A stretch of DNA of 64,000 bases from Burkholderiales bacterium (lineage in GTDB: Bacteria; Pseudomonadota; Gammaproteobacteria; Burkholderiales; Burkholderiaceae_C), in assembly GCA_028868825.1 (NCBI GenBank), contig JAGWTU010000005.1, forward strand, positions 96,164-160,163, read 5' to 3'. The notes below the pieces were generated by a model, which ran no database searches, was not told where the DNA came from, and saw only the letters and a program-made list of their open reading frames with translations. Positions within the stretch are counted from its first letter, which is position 1. The number at the start of each line of letters is the position of its first letter. The translations under genes were made by a program, and so were the position numbers. This document shows, piece after piece, positions 54,088-64,000 of this stretch.

Positions 54088-54728
54088 ACGGCCTCCCTCT
54101 GGCGGTCCGCGCGCTCCCGCAGCCAGCGCTCGATGCCGCCGCGCGGCGTTCGCTGCAGCTCGCACATCGCCTCGTGCGTCAGCGGCGCGGCGGCGGGAGT
54201 CGCCACCCAGCGCTCCTGCAGGTCATGCTGCAACCGCAGCCACAGCTGCGCGGCCGTCATCGCGTCGGCCAGCGCGCGGTGGGCGCGGCCGTTGTCGGGC
54301 AGCCGGTGCAGCGCCGCCAGCGAGCCCAGCTTGTGGTTCGGCGCCTCGGGGTAGATGCGCCGAGCCAGCAGCATCGTGCAGGCGAAGCGGTGCGCCGGGT
54401 CGCTCGAGCAGCCGGCGGCGGCGGCCTCGGCGAGCCAGAACGAGCGGTCGAACGAGGCGTTGTGCGCCACCATCGGGCAGCCGCGCGTGAAGGCCATCAC
54501 CTCGCGCATCACCGCGTGCGCCGGCGGCGCGGCGGCGACCATGGCGTTGCTGATGCCGGTCAGCGATTCGATGAACGGCGGGATCCAGGCGCCGGCGTTC
54601 ATCAGGCTCTGGTAGCTGCCGACGATCTCGCCGTCGCGCAGCAGCACGGCAGCGATCTCGGTCGCTCGCGCGCCCTGCCCCGGCGAGATGCCGGTGGTCT
54701 CGAAGTCGATCACGGCCACGGTTTCCAT
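54084..54728 (-). CDS. DnaQ-like 3'-5' exonuclease
   Basis: This 214-residue DEDDh exonuclease has ExoI VIDFETTGISPG, ExoII VAHNASFDRSFW and ExoIII HRALADAMTAAQ. It resembles the PolC/DnaQ-type proofreading domain (epsilon subunit-like) but is shorter and has no epsilon-specific C-terminus, so the exact role is open. The ATG at 54728 gives METVAVIDFETT. GACAAT ends 7 bases upstream, so the mRNA may be leaderless. It is divergent from slyX with only 31 bases between starts and heads the dusA-mtnP-mtnA-aldolase run. Confidence 0.88.
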
Positions 54729-54735
54729 CACCGCG

Positions 54736-54741
54736 ATTGTC
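54736..54741 (-). promoter_or_regulatory. Putative -10 box of the exonuclease operon (leaderless start)
   Basis: GACAAT on the minus strand ends 7 bases before the exonuclease ATG at 54728. It would drive the exonuclease-dusA-mtnP-mtnA-aldolase transcript. No -35 was recognised. Confidence 0.35.
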
Positions 54742-54759
54742 TTCGGTTCCAATACGGGG

Positions 54760-54972
54760 ATGACGCCAGCCCCAAGCACCGACGAGCGACTGACCGAGCT
54801 CGAGATCAAGGCCAGCTTCGCCGAGGACCTCGTCGACCGCCTGAACGACGTCATCTGGCGCCAGCAGCAGCAGATCGACCGCCTCGAGCGCGAAGTCGCG
54901 GCGCTGCGCGAGGCCGTGCAGCCGACGGCCACGCCGCGCAGCCTGCGCGACGAACTGCCGCCGCATTACTAG
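54760..54972 (+). CDS. slyX: SlyX family protein
   Basis: This small 70-residue protein is almost wholly a heptad coiled coil. DERLTELEIKASFAEDLVDR and RQQQQIDRLEREVAALREAV match the SlyX family, and the C-terminal PPHY is its conserved ending. Its function is not established. The ATG at 54760 is preferred; an in-frame extension to 54688 would run antisense through the exonuclease start. It stands alone, divergent from the exonuclease operon and convergent with a hydrolase. Confidence 0.9.
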   Translation: MTPAPSTDERLTELEIKASFAEDLVDRLNDVIWRQQQQIDRLEREVAALREAVQPTATPRSLRDELPPHY

Positions 54973-54992
54973 CGACTGGCGACTGGCGACTG
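54972..54992. repeat. Three tandem copies of GCGACTG
   Basis: A 7-bp unit is repeated three times without error. It lies between the slyX stop codon and the end of the convergent hydrolase, in the 21-bp gap. It may be a slippage product. Confidence 0.6.
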
Positions 54993-54993
54993 G

Positions 54994-55878
54994 TTACGGG
55001 CGGCGGCGCGCGTTCGCCGCGATGCCGTCGGCGTAGCGCTCGAGCAGCTGCTGCGGCAGGTCGTGGCCCATGCCGGGAATGAAGTCGCCCTGGGCGCCGG
55101 CGATGCGGCTCACGAGATCGTGGCCGGCGGCCACCGGCACCAGCGGATCGGCCTCGCCGTGGATGACGAGCGTCGGCGCGGCGATGCGGCCGAGCAGCGG
55201 CGTGCGGTCGCCGTCGGCGATCACGGCGACGAGCTGGCGCGCGGTGCCCGCCGGATGCCAGGCGCGCTCGACCTGGGCGCGGATGCGCGCGCGCAGCTCG
55301 TCGCGCTCGGCCGGGAACACCGGGCTGCCGATGAGGCGGTAGATGTGCTCGAGATGGTCGACGACGGCGTCTGTGCCGCGACCGCGGGGCCGCGACAGCA
55401 GCGCCTGGCGCACCGGCCAGGTCGGCTGCGGCAGGCGGCGCGCGCCGCTGGTCGTCATCATCAGCGTCAGGCTGGCGACGCGCGATGGCTGGCCGGCCGC
55501 CAGATGCTGGACGATCATGCCGCCCATCGACGCGCCGCAGACATGCGCGCGCCCGATGCCCAGCGCATCGAGCACGCCGAGCGCGTCGGCGGCCATCTCG
55601 GCCAGGCTGTAGGGCGCGACGCTCGGCAGATGCAGCAGGTGGCGCATGCCGGCCCAGGCCAGGTGCGGCACCCCCAGCGCATCGAAGCCCTGGCTGAGGC
55701 CGATGTCGCGGTTGTCCATGCGCAGCACGCGAAAGCCGCGTGCGATCAGCAGCTGCACCAGCGCCTGCGGCCAGGCCGTGAGATGCATGCCCAGGCCCAT
55801 CACGAGCAGCAGCGGCTCGGCGCCGGCCGGGCCCTGGTCGTCGATCTCGATGCCGATGCCGTTGGCGACGACGCGCAT
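54994..55878 (-). CDS. Alpha/beta hydrolase (esterase/lipase-like)
   Basis: This 294-residue hydrolase has oxyanion segment LLLVMGLGMHLTAWPQAL, nucleophile elbow VCGASMGGMIVQH near residue 100, Asp in HGEADPLVPVAAG and catalytic His in PGMGHDLPQQL. The N-terminus (VANGIGIEIDDQG) resembles esterases of the TesB/aclacinomycin methylesterase group. It starts 2 bases after the wax ester synthase stop codon, so the pair is presumably co-expressed. It may hydrolyse acyl esters or act on neutral lipid. The substrate is not known. Confidence 0.85.
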   Translation of the reverse strand: MRVVANGIGIEIDDQGPAGAEPLLLVMGLGMHLTAWPQALVQLLIARGFRVLRMDNRDIGLSQGFDALGVPHLAWAGMRHLLHLPSVAPYSLAEMAADALGVLDALGIGRAHVCGASMGGMIVQHLAAGQPSRVASLTLMMTTSGARRLPQPTWPVRQALLSRPRGRGTDAVVDHLEHIYRLIGSPVFPAERDELRARIRAQVERAWHPAGTARQLVAVIADGDRTPLLGRIAAPTLVIHGEADPLVPVAAGHDLVSRIAGAQGDFIPGMGHDLPQQLLERYADGIAANARRRP

Positions 55879-55880
55879 CG

Positions 55881-57545
55881 TCAGGCCCCGCGGCGACGCG
55901 GCGGCGGACGGCGGCCGACGGCCTGGGCGACGGCGCCCTCGACGGCGGCACCCACGGCGGCACCGACGACCTGCCGCGCCGCCTTGCCGACCGTCTCGCC
56001 CATCGCGCCGACGGCGCCCGACACGGCGCCGCTGACGGCCCCGGTGACGGCCGTCGTCAGCCGTCGCGTGGCCTGCGCGACGAGCTCGGGCACCTCGGCG
56101 GCGGGCGCCGGCTCGGGCTCGAGCGCGCCGCGCAGATCGTCCCAGGCGGTGACGATGTCGCGCGCGAATTCGCGCAGATCGGGCAGCGCCGCGGCGTCGG
56201 CGACGAGGCCGAAATCGAGCCGGCCGTCGTAGCTCTGCACCGTGATGTTGAGCGCCATGCCATGGACGACGATCGACGCCGGGTGGTCGGCGACCATGCG
56301 CGCACCGGCCAGATACAGCGGCTGCTGCGGCCCCGGCACGTTGGAGATCACGAGGTTGGCGACGACGGGGATGCGATCGGCGATGCGCGCCTTGCCGTAC
56401 AGCGCCGTCGCGGCCTCGATCAGCCAGGGCATGCCCAGCGACGGGAAATCGGTCGGCAGGATCGACTTGACGCTGCCCACGTCTTCCTTCATCGCCGCCG
56501 CGGCGGCCTGCACATGGGCCAGTCGCTTGGCCGCGTCGGCGATGTTCGTGCCCAGGCTGACGAGGCTCATCGTGGCCTGGTTGTCGGGGCTGGCGTCGCC
56601 GGCCTCGCGCAGCGACACCGGCACCGCGGCGACGAGGCTCTTGCGCGGCAGTTCGCGCCGCCGCGCCAGGTTGCGCCGCAGCGCGCCGCTGCAGACGGCG
56701 AGCACCATGTCGTTGACCGTCGCGCCCTGCGCGCGGCCGAGTTCGCGCAGCTCGGCCAGCGGCAGCGAGGCCGTCGCGTAGCTGCGGCCGGCGGTGATCG
56801 ATGCGTTGAGGCGGGTGCGCGGCGCCAGCGTCAGGTTGCGGATGCCCTTGCCGCCACCGCCCAAACCCAGCAGCCGGCTCTGCGCCAGCGCCTTCGCCGC
56901 GGCGGTCTTCAGCGTGCCGACGGTCGAGGGCAGTCCGCGCACGATCTCGGCGACCTTCTGCGCCTGGCCGCCGAGCACGCCGCGCAGCATCTGCACCATC
57001 TCGAGCCGGTAGACCTTGGGCCGGCGCGACGCGCGCGCCGGCGCCGGGCGCGGTTCGGGCGTGAGGTCGAACAGCGTGTTGGCCAGCGCGACGGCGGCCT
57101 GGCCGTCGACGGCCGCATGGTGGAACTGGCTGTAGACGGCGATGCGGCGGTGGCCGCCGGGGCCGTTGGCCAGGCCCTCGAGGACATGGAACTTCCACAG
57201 CGGCAGTTCGCGATCGAGTCGCTGCGCGTGCAGCCGCGCGACCTCGGCCTCGAGTTCGGCCATGCCGGCGCCCCGGGGCAGCTTGAGCTCGACGACATGG
57301 CGCTGCAGGTCGGGCGCGGCGTCGACCCAGGCCGGGTTGGCCATGTTCAGCGGCATCCACCAGAGCTTGCGCCGCAGCGCCGGCAGTTGCGGCAGCCGCA
57401 TCGCGATATGGCGGCGCAGCGCCACGGTGTAGCGGATCTTCGATCCCGGCGGCAACTCGAGGATCGCGAGTGCGCCGACATGCATCGGCATCTCGGCCGT
57501 CTCGAGGTAGAGAAAGGTCGCGTCCAGTCCCGAGAGTTGCTCCAT
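55881..57545 (-). CDS. Wax ester synthase / diacylglycerol acyltransferase (WS/DGAT)
   Basis: This 554-residue acyltransferase makes wax esters or triacylglycerol. The catalytic HHxxxDG motif is SQFHHAAVDGQAA near residue 150. The family-specific PLW and ND segments (DRELPLWKFHVLEGL, GATVNDMVLAVCSGALR) and NVPGPQQPLYLAGA are present. After the catalytic domain a tail of about 90 residues rich in Ala, Val and Gly has repeats such as TGAVSGAVSGAVG; it may be an amphipathic lipid-binding stretch. The ATG at 57545 gives MEQLSGLDATFL. A hydrolase gene follows immediately. Confidence 0.92.
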   Translation of the reverse strand: MEQLSGLDATFLYLETAEMPMHVGALAILELPPGSKIRYTVALRRHIAMRLPQLPALRRKLWWMPLNMANPAWVDAAPDLQRHVVELKLPRGAGMAELEAEVARLHAQRLDRELPLWKFHVLEGLANGPGGHRRIAVYSQFHHAAVDGQAAVALANTLFDLTPEPRPAPARASRRPKVYRLEMVQMLRGVLGGQAQKVAEIVRGLPSTVGTLKTAAAKALAQSRLLGLGGGGKGIRNLTLAPRTRLNASITAGRSYATASLPLAELRELGRAQGATVNDMVLAVCSGALRRNLARRRELPRKSLVAAVPVSLREAGDASPDNQATMSLVSLGTNIADAAKRLAHVQAAAAAMKEDVGSVKSILPTDFPSLGMPWLIEAATALYGKARIADRIPVVANLVISNVPGPQQPLYLAGARMVADHPASIVVHGMALNITVQSYDGRLDFGLVADAAALPDLREFARDIVTAWDDLRGALEPEPAPAAEVPELVAQATRRLTTAVTGAVSGAVSGAVGAMGETVGKAARQVVGAAVGAAVEGAVAQAVGRRPPPRRRGA

Positions 57546-57585
57546 GCGGGCTTCCGAGGCGGCGGCAACAGCCGTCGCCCGCATC

Positions 57586-58473
57586 CTAGCGTCTTGCGGC
57601 CGGTCTCAGTGCGAGTGCTTCGTTGCCGACCATCGCCCCCAGCACCAGCGCGCCGCCCACCAGCACCGACGGGCGCGGCGCCTCGGCCGCACCGATCCAG
57701 GCCCAGGCGACACCGGCGACGACCTCGATCAGCGCCAGCAGCGAGACCTCGGGCGCGCTGAGCACCGCCGCGGCGGCCACCGCCATCAGGCAGGGGATCG
57801 CCAGCTGCGCCACGCCCAGCAGCGCGAGCAGCGCGAGATCGTGCGCCGAGGCGGCCGGCGGCCAGGCCAGCGGCAACGTCAGCAGCGTCGACAGCAGCGC
57901 ACCCAGGAGCACCGCCGGCAGCATGTCGGCACCGCCGCCGGCACGGCTCTTGAGGTGGTGCAGCAGCGTCCAGTTGACGGCACTGGCCAGCGGCACCGCC
58001 AGCGCCACCGCGCTGCCCAGCCATTGCCGCGCGTCGCCGGCTTGCAGGTCATGGCCGACCATCCAGGCGATGCCGATGCCGGCCAGCGCGATCGCCGCCC
58101 AGGTGCGCAGCGCCAGCCGGTGCCCCAGCAGGCCCCGCGCCAGCAGCGCCGTCAGCAGCGGCGCCACCGACATCGTGATCAGCACGTTGGCCACCGTCGT
58201 CAGCGTCAGCGCGACCATGAAGGCCGTGAACATCACGCACCAGCACAGCCCCGACAGCCACAGCGCGCGGCCGCCGCCGCGCAGTGCCGCGGCCAGCGTC
58301 GCCGGCCCGCGCAGCCAGGCCAGCAGCAGCGCCAGCGCGCCGGCGTTGAACAGGCTGCGCCAGAAGGTGACCTCGAAGCCGCGCGCGGCGTCGAGGTGGC
58401 GGGTGACGACGCCGGCCATGCTCCACAGCAGCGCCGCGGCGACCATCATCGCCACCGCGCGGCGGTGGCTCAT
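57586..58473 (-). CDS. EamA/DMT-family transporter
   Basis: This 295-residue membrane protein has about ten transmembrane helices in two EamA repeats, starting MSHRRAVAMMVAAALLWSMAG. It is an exporter family with substrates such as amino acids, nucleosides and drugs; the substrate here is unknown. The stop codon is 40 bases upstream of the wax ester synthase start on the same strand and the gene starts 24 bases downstream of the typA stop. All are on the minus strand and could share a transcript. Confidence 0.85.
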   Translation of the reverse strand: MSHRRAVAMMVAAALLWSMAGVVTRHLDAARGFEVTFWRSLFNAGALALLLAWLRGPATLAAALRGGGRALWLSGLCWCVMFTAFMVALTLTTVANVLITMSVAPLLTALLARGLLGHRLALRTWAAIALAGIGIAWMVGHDLQAGDARQWLGSAVALAVPLASAVNWTLLHHLKSRAGGGADMLPAVLLGALLSTLLTLPLAWPPAASAHDLALLALLGVAQLAIPCLMAVAAAAVLSAPEVSLLALIEVVAGVAWAWIGAAEAPRPSVLVGGALVLGAMVGNEALALRPAARR

Positions 58474-58497
58474 CGCGGGTCCTCGGTCGGGCCTCGC

Positions 58498-60323
<1,826 letters not shown>

Positions 60324-60327
<4 letters not shown>

Positions 60328-61244
60328 GGGGTTCCCTGGATTTCGATCGGATTCAGCAGGCGGTCGGCGATCAGCTCGCCCGCGGTGATATGGGCCGTGC
60401 CCAGGAAGGCCTGGGTGGCCTGCGCGTACACGCGCACGGCAGTGGCATCGGCGAGCGCGACACGGCGCCGCAGGCCGCAGAGGAAGCGCCCGGCCTCGTC
60501 GTCGGGCAGGCGCACCTCGGGCCAGGCGGCGACGAGGCGGTCGGGCGGCAGCAGCAGCGCCTCGCGCTCGGGCTCGGTCATCGCGGCCAGCGCCTCGATC
60601 GTCACCGCCTGCGCGAGGTCGAGCGTGCCGCTGCCGGTGCGCCGCAGCGCGCTCAGGCAGGCGCCGCAACCGAGCGCCGTGCCGATGTCCTCGGCCAGGG
60701 TCCGGATGTAGGTGCCCTTGCTGCAGACGACGTCGATCACGAGCGTGGCATCGTGCCATTCGACGATGTCGATGCGATGAATCGTCACGCGGCGCGTCTC
60801 GCGCTCGACGGCGACGCCGGCGCGCGCGTATTCGTACAGCGCCTTGCCTTCGTGCTTGAGCGCCGAATGCATCGGTGGCAGCTGGTCGATGGCGCCGACG
60901 TAGCGCGCGCAGGCGGCGTCGATGGCCGCGCGGTCGAGCGCGACGGGGCGCTCCTCGAGCACCTCGCCCTCGCCGTCGCCGGTGCTCGTGCGCCGGCCCA
61001 GCCACAGCGTCGCGCGGTAGCGCTTGTCGGCGTCGAGGCTGGCCTGCGAGAACTTCGTCGCCGCGCCGAAGCACAGCGGCAGCAGCCCGGTCGCCAGCGG
61101 GTCGAGCGTGCCGGTGTGGCCGCCCTTTTCGGCGCGCAGCAGTCCCTTGCACTTCTGCAAGGCGTCGTTGCTCGTCCAGCCCAGCGGCTTGTCGAGCAGC
61201 AGCACGCCATGCAGCGCGCGGCGGACGATGCGCGGCCGGTTCAT
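60324..61244 (-). CDS. truB: tRNA pseudouridine(55) synthase
   Basis: This 306-residue enzyme makes pseudouridine 55 in the T-loop of tRNAs. The catalytic Asp is in [41 protein letters not shown] and [21 protein letters not shown] are both conserved TruB elements. The ATG at 61244 ([11 protein letters not shown]) overlaps the rbfA stop (TGATG). It also overlaps typA at its end. Confidence 0.95.
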
Positions 61245-61609
61245 CAGTCTTCCTTCGCCCGCACCGAATTCGCTCGCGCAATCAAGGCCGAGAGGTCGGC
61301 GGCGCGCTCGGTCGTCTTGTCGAAGTGGAAATGCAGCGTCGGCACGGTGTGGATGGCGAGCTTCTTGAACAGGCTGTTGCGCAGGAATCCGGCGGCCTCG
61401 TTGAGCGCCGTCTCGCACTCGGCGGCATCGCCGACGAGGACCGAGAAATACACCTGCGCATGGGCGTAGTCGGGCGAGACCTCGACGCTGTTGATCGTCA
61501 CCATGCCGATGCGCGGATCCTTGAGGTCGCGGATCAGCATCGCGACATCGCGCTGGATCTGGTCAGCGACGCGGTAGCTGCGGTTCGGGACGGCCTTCTT
61601 GTGTCGCAT
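61244..61609 (-). CDS. rbfA: 30S ribosome-binding factor A
   Basis: This 121-residue KH-like protein helps mature the 16S rRNA 5' end. Typical features are the N-terminal basic [24 protein letters not shown] and [15 protein letters not shown], with LHFHFDKT near the end. GGAG lies before the ATG at 61609. It is the usual partner of infB and truB. A stable hairpin sits just upstream between infB and rbfA. Confidence 0.95.
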   Translation of the reverse strand: MRHKKAVPNRSYRVADQIQRDVAMLIRDLKDPRIGMVTINSVEVSPDYAHAQVYFSVLVGDAAECETALNEAAGFLRNSLFKKLAIHTVPTLHFHFDKTTERAADLSALIARANSVRAKED

Positions 61610-61624
61610 GCCTGCTCCAAATGA

Positions 61625-61653
61625 ATCAGCCCCGCCGCGGAGGCGGGGCTGAT
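61625..61653 (-). terminator. Strong hairpin between infB and rbfA
   Basis: ATCAGCCCCGCC and GGCGGGGCTGAT form a perfect 12-bp stem with a 5-base loop in the 68-bp infB-rbfA gap. On the minus strand it is followed by TCATTTGGAG, a poor U-run, then the rbfA ribosome-binding site. It may partly terminate transcription or mark an RNA-processing site. Confidence 0.5.
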
Positions 61654-61677
61654 CGCTGGGTAGCGTCGACGCCCGCC

Positions 61678-64000
61678 TTACAGCGTGCGTGCGACCTCCT
61701 TGACTTCGAAGAACTCCAACTGATCACCTTCCTTGATGTCGTTGTAGTTCTTGAGCTTGATGCCGCACTCGAAGCCTTCCTTGACCTCGCGCACATCGTC
61801 CTTCAAGCGCTTCACCGACTCGATCTCGCCGGTGTAGATCACGACGTTCTCGCGCAGCAGACGGAAGCGCGCGTTGCGGATGACCTGGCCGGCGGTGATC
61901 ATGCAGCCGGCGACGGTGCCGATCTTGCTCGCGACGAACACCGTGCGGATCTCGGCCGTGCCGATGACTTCCTCGCGCTGTTCGGGCGCCAGCATGCCGC
62001 CCATCGCCGCCTTGATCTCGTCGACCGCGTCGTAGATGATGTTGTAGTACTTGATGTCGACGCCGTTGCCCTCGGCCAGCTTGCGCGCGCCGGCATCGGC
62101 CCGCGTGTTGAAGCCGATGATGATGGCCTTCGACGCGATCGCGAGGTTGACGTCGCTCTCGCTGATGCCGCCCACGGCCGCGTGCACGATCTGCACCTTG
62201 ACCTCGGGCGTGCTGAGCTTGAGCAGGCTCTGCGACAGCGCCTCCTGCGAGCCCTGGACGTCGGCCTTGACGATCAGCGACAGCGTCTGCGCCGCGCCCT
62301 CGCCCATGTTCTCGAACATGCCCTCGAGCTTGGCCGCCTGGCGGCGGTTCAGGTTGACCTCGCGGTACTTGCCCTGGCGGAAGGTGGCGATCTCGCGCGC
62401 CCGGCGCTCGTCGTTGAGCACCATGAACTCGTCGCCGGCCTGCGGCACCTCGGTCAGGCCCTGGATCTCGACCGGCATCGAAGGACCTGCCGACTCGATC
62501 GCCTTGCCGTCCTCGTCGAGCATCGCCCGCACGCGGCCGAAGCTGCTGCCGGCGAGCACGACATCGCCCTTGTTGAGCGTGCCGCTCTGGATCAGCACCG
62601 TCGCGACCGGGCCGCGGCCCTTGTCGAGGCGGGCTTCGATGACGAGGCCCTTGGCCGCGGCGTCCTTCGGTGCCTTCAGCTCCAGCACCTCGGCCTGCAG
62701 CAGCACCTGCTCGAGCAGCGCGTCGACGCCGGTGCCGACCTTGGCCGAGACCGGCACGAAGGGCGCATCGCCGCCGAATTCCTCGGGCACGACGCCCTCG
62801 GCCACGAGCTCGCTGCGCACGCGCTCGAGGTTGGCGTCGGGCTTGTCGATCTTGTTGATCGCCACGACGATGGGCACGTTCGCCGCCTTGGCGTGGGCGA
62901 TCGCCTCCTTCGTCTGCGGCATCACGCCGTCGTCGGCGGCGACGACCAGGATCACGAGGTCGGTCGCCTGTGCACCGCGGGCGCGCATCGCGGTGAACGC
63001 GGCGTGGCCCGGGGTGTCGAGGAAGGTGATCATGCCGCGCGGCGTCTCGACGTGGTACGCGCCGATGTGCTGCGTGATGCCGCCGGCCTCGCCCGCGGCG
63101 ACGCGGGCGCGCCGGATGTAGTCCAGCAGCGAGGTCTTGCCATGGTCGACGTGGCCCATCACCGTCACCACCGGGGCGCGCGGCAACTGCTCGGCGGCGT
63201 CGTGCAGCGCGGTTTCCTCCTCGGTGAAGGCCTCCGGATCGTCGAGCTTGGCGGCCAGCGCCTTGTGGCCCATTTCCTCGACGACGATCATCGCCGTCTC
63301 CTGGTCGAGCTGCTGGTTGATGGTGACCATCTGGCCCAGCTTCATCAGCTGCTTGATGACTTCGCTGGCCTTGACGCTCATCTTGTGCGCGAGGTCGGCG
63401 ACGGAAATCGTCTCGGGCACATGGACCTCCTGCACCTGCTGCTCGGCGGCCTGGGCGAAATTGCCGCCGGGGCCGTCGCGGCCGTCGCGACGACCGCCGG
63501 GGCCACCGCGCGGCGCGCGCCAGCCGGCGCGGGCGCCGGAATCGCCGCCGCGGCCCTTGAGCGCGGCGCGCTTCTTGGCCGCGTCGTCGGCCCAGCTCGA
63601 AGACAGCTTCTCGCTCTTGACCTGCTTCTTGTCGCCGGGCTTGGCGGCCGTCGTCGACGGCGTCGCGCCGGGCGCGGCCTTGGGCTTGTGGATCGTGCCC
63701 TTGATCGCTTCCTTGGCGGCGACGGCCGGGTCGGGCTTGACTTCGACGGGTTTCTTCGCGACCTTGGGACCCGAGCGCTCGGCCATCATGGCGCGGATCG
63801 CGGCGGCCTCGGCCTCGGCGGCCTTGCGGCGGCGCGCGAGGTCGTCGGTCTTGGCCTGTTCCTCGGCCGCCTTGTCGGCGGCCTTGACGACGCGCAGCAC
63901 CGGCTTGGGCGCTTCGGCGGGTGGGGCCACCGGCGCCGGTTCGGCGGCGGGCGGGGGCGGCGGCGGCTCGACCGGCGGCTGGCCGGCCTTGGCGCGCGCG
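61678..64000 (-). CDS. infB: Translation initiation factor IF-2 (5' end beyond the window)
   Basis: At least 774 residues are visible; the start lies past the right edge. The N-terminal portion seen is rich in Ala, Pro and Lys, as usual for IF-2. It is followed by G1 [28 protein letters not shown]3 DTPGHAAF and G4 [13 protein letters not shown]. The IF-2 C-domains ([31 protein letters not shown] and [21 protein letters not shown]) and normal stop follow. IF-2 brings fMet-tRNA to the 30S subunit. It is the first gene of the infB-rbfA-truB-typA block in this window. Confidence 0.97.
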   Translation of the reverse strand, partial: ARAKAGQPPVEPPPPPPAAEPAPVAPPAEAPKPVLRVVKAADKAAEEQAKTDDLARRRKAAEAEAAAIRAMMAERSGPKVAKKPVEVKPDPAVAAKEAIKGTIHKPKAAPGATPSTTAAKPGDKKQVKSEKLSSSWADDAAKKRAALKGRGGDSGARAGWRAPRGGPGGRRDGRDGPGGNFAQAAEQQVQEVHVPETISVADLAHKMSVKASEVIKQLMKLGQMVTINQQLDQETAMIVVEEMGHKALAAKLDDPEAFTEEETALHDAAEQLPRAPVVTVMGHVDHGKTSLLDYIRRARVAAGEAGGITQHIGAYHVETPRGMITFLDTPGHAAFTAMRARGAQATDLVILVVAADDGVMPQTKEAIAHAKAANVPIVVAINKIDKPDANLERVRSELVAEGVVPEEFGGDAPFVPVSAKVGTGVDALLEQVLLQAEVLELKAPKDAAAKGLVIEARLDKGRGPVATVLIQSGTLNKGDVVLAGSSFGRVRAMLDEDGKAIESAGPSMPVEIQGLTEVPQAGDEFMVLNDERRAREIATFRQGKYREVNLNRRQAAKLEGMFENMGEGAAQTLSLIVKADVQGSQEALSQSLLKLSTPEVKVQIVHAAVGGISESDVNLAIASKAIIIGFNTRADAGARKLAEGNGVDIKYYNIIYDAVDEIKAAMGGMLAPEQREEVIGTAEIRTVFVASKIGTVAGCMITAGQVIRNARFRLLRENVVIYTGEIESVKRLKDDVREVKEGFECGIKLKNYNDIKEGDQLEFFEVKEVARTL

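Overview
This is a very GC-rich, densely coded chromosomal window that looks like a betaproteobacterium of the order Burkholderiales, probably from the Rubrivivax/Leptothrix/Ideonella side. Evidence includes a choline-kinase-like homoserine kinase next to a BPSS1780-type membrane protein and uvrD, a Bug-type (tripartite tricarboxylate receptor) binding protein, a TctD/TctE-like two-component pair, a wax ester synthase, and protein sequences of Burkholderiales type throughout. I see no phage, insertion sequence, CRISPR array or rRNA. One tRNA gene, tRNA-Leu(CAA), is present. Both ends of the window cut genes: an unidentified C-terminus on the left and infB on the right.

Layout. 1-13 kb: housekeeping genes (thrB, a membrane protein, uvrD, guaC, a WYL regulator with a glyoxalase-fold protein, valS, an unusual 2-hydroxyacid dehydrogenase homologue, galU) and a tightly overlapping cysM-NUDIX-tusA operon. 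13-24 kb: tRNA-Leu, rhomboid protease, an epimerase-like protein, an iron-sulfur flavoreductase overlapping an orphan Bug receptor, a branched-chain amino acid ABC transporter (livHMGF, no binding protein), rarA and a two-component system. 24-27 kb: a three-gene hydrolase/acyl carrier protein/ketosynthase mini-cluster of unknown product. 27-34 kb: ftsK-lolA, a Crp/Fnr regulator, trxB, rpmB-rpmG, isocitrate lyase and a hemerythrin.

34-50 kb is the most coherent accessory block: a putrescine uptake and catabolism locus. It holds two class III aminotransferases, a PuuB-like FAD oxidase, a PuuD-like gamma-glutamyl-GABA hydrolase, a PuuA-like gamma-glutamylpolyamine synthetase, a complete PotFGHI-type ABC importer and a PuuC-like aldehyde dehydrogenase. 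A TonB-dependent receptor and an EamA exporter follow. An Lrp/AsnC regulator is divergent from it, and the gap between them holds two CGCAA-N5-TTGCG sites whose centres are 42 bp apart.

50-55 kb (minus strand) is an exonuclease-dusA-mtnP-mtnA-aldolase run with mostly 4-base overlaps. The last three genes are the set expected for the methylthioadenosine-to-DHAP shunt rather than the classical methionine salvage cycle. 55-64 kb holds a wax ester synthase/DGAT with a hydrolase, a second EamA transporter, and the translation block infB-rbfA-truB-typA.

Fine-scale signals worth noting are a 16-bp perfect palindrome lying on the putative aceA -10 box, a recurring -10-like hexamer 6-7 nt before the start codon of at least six genes (likely leaderless mRNAs), and a short leader ORF coupled by GTGA overlap to the hydrolase of the ketosynthase mini-cluster.
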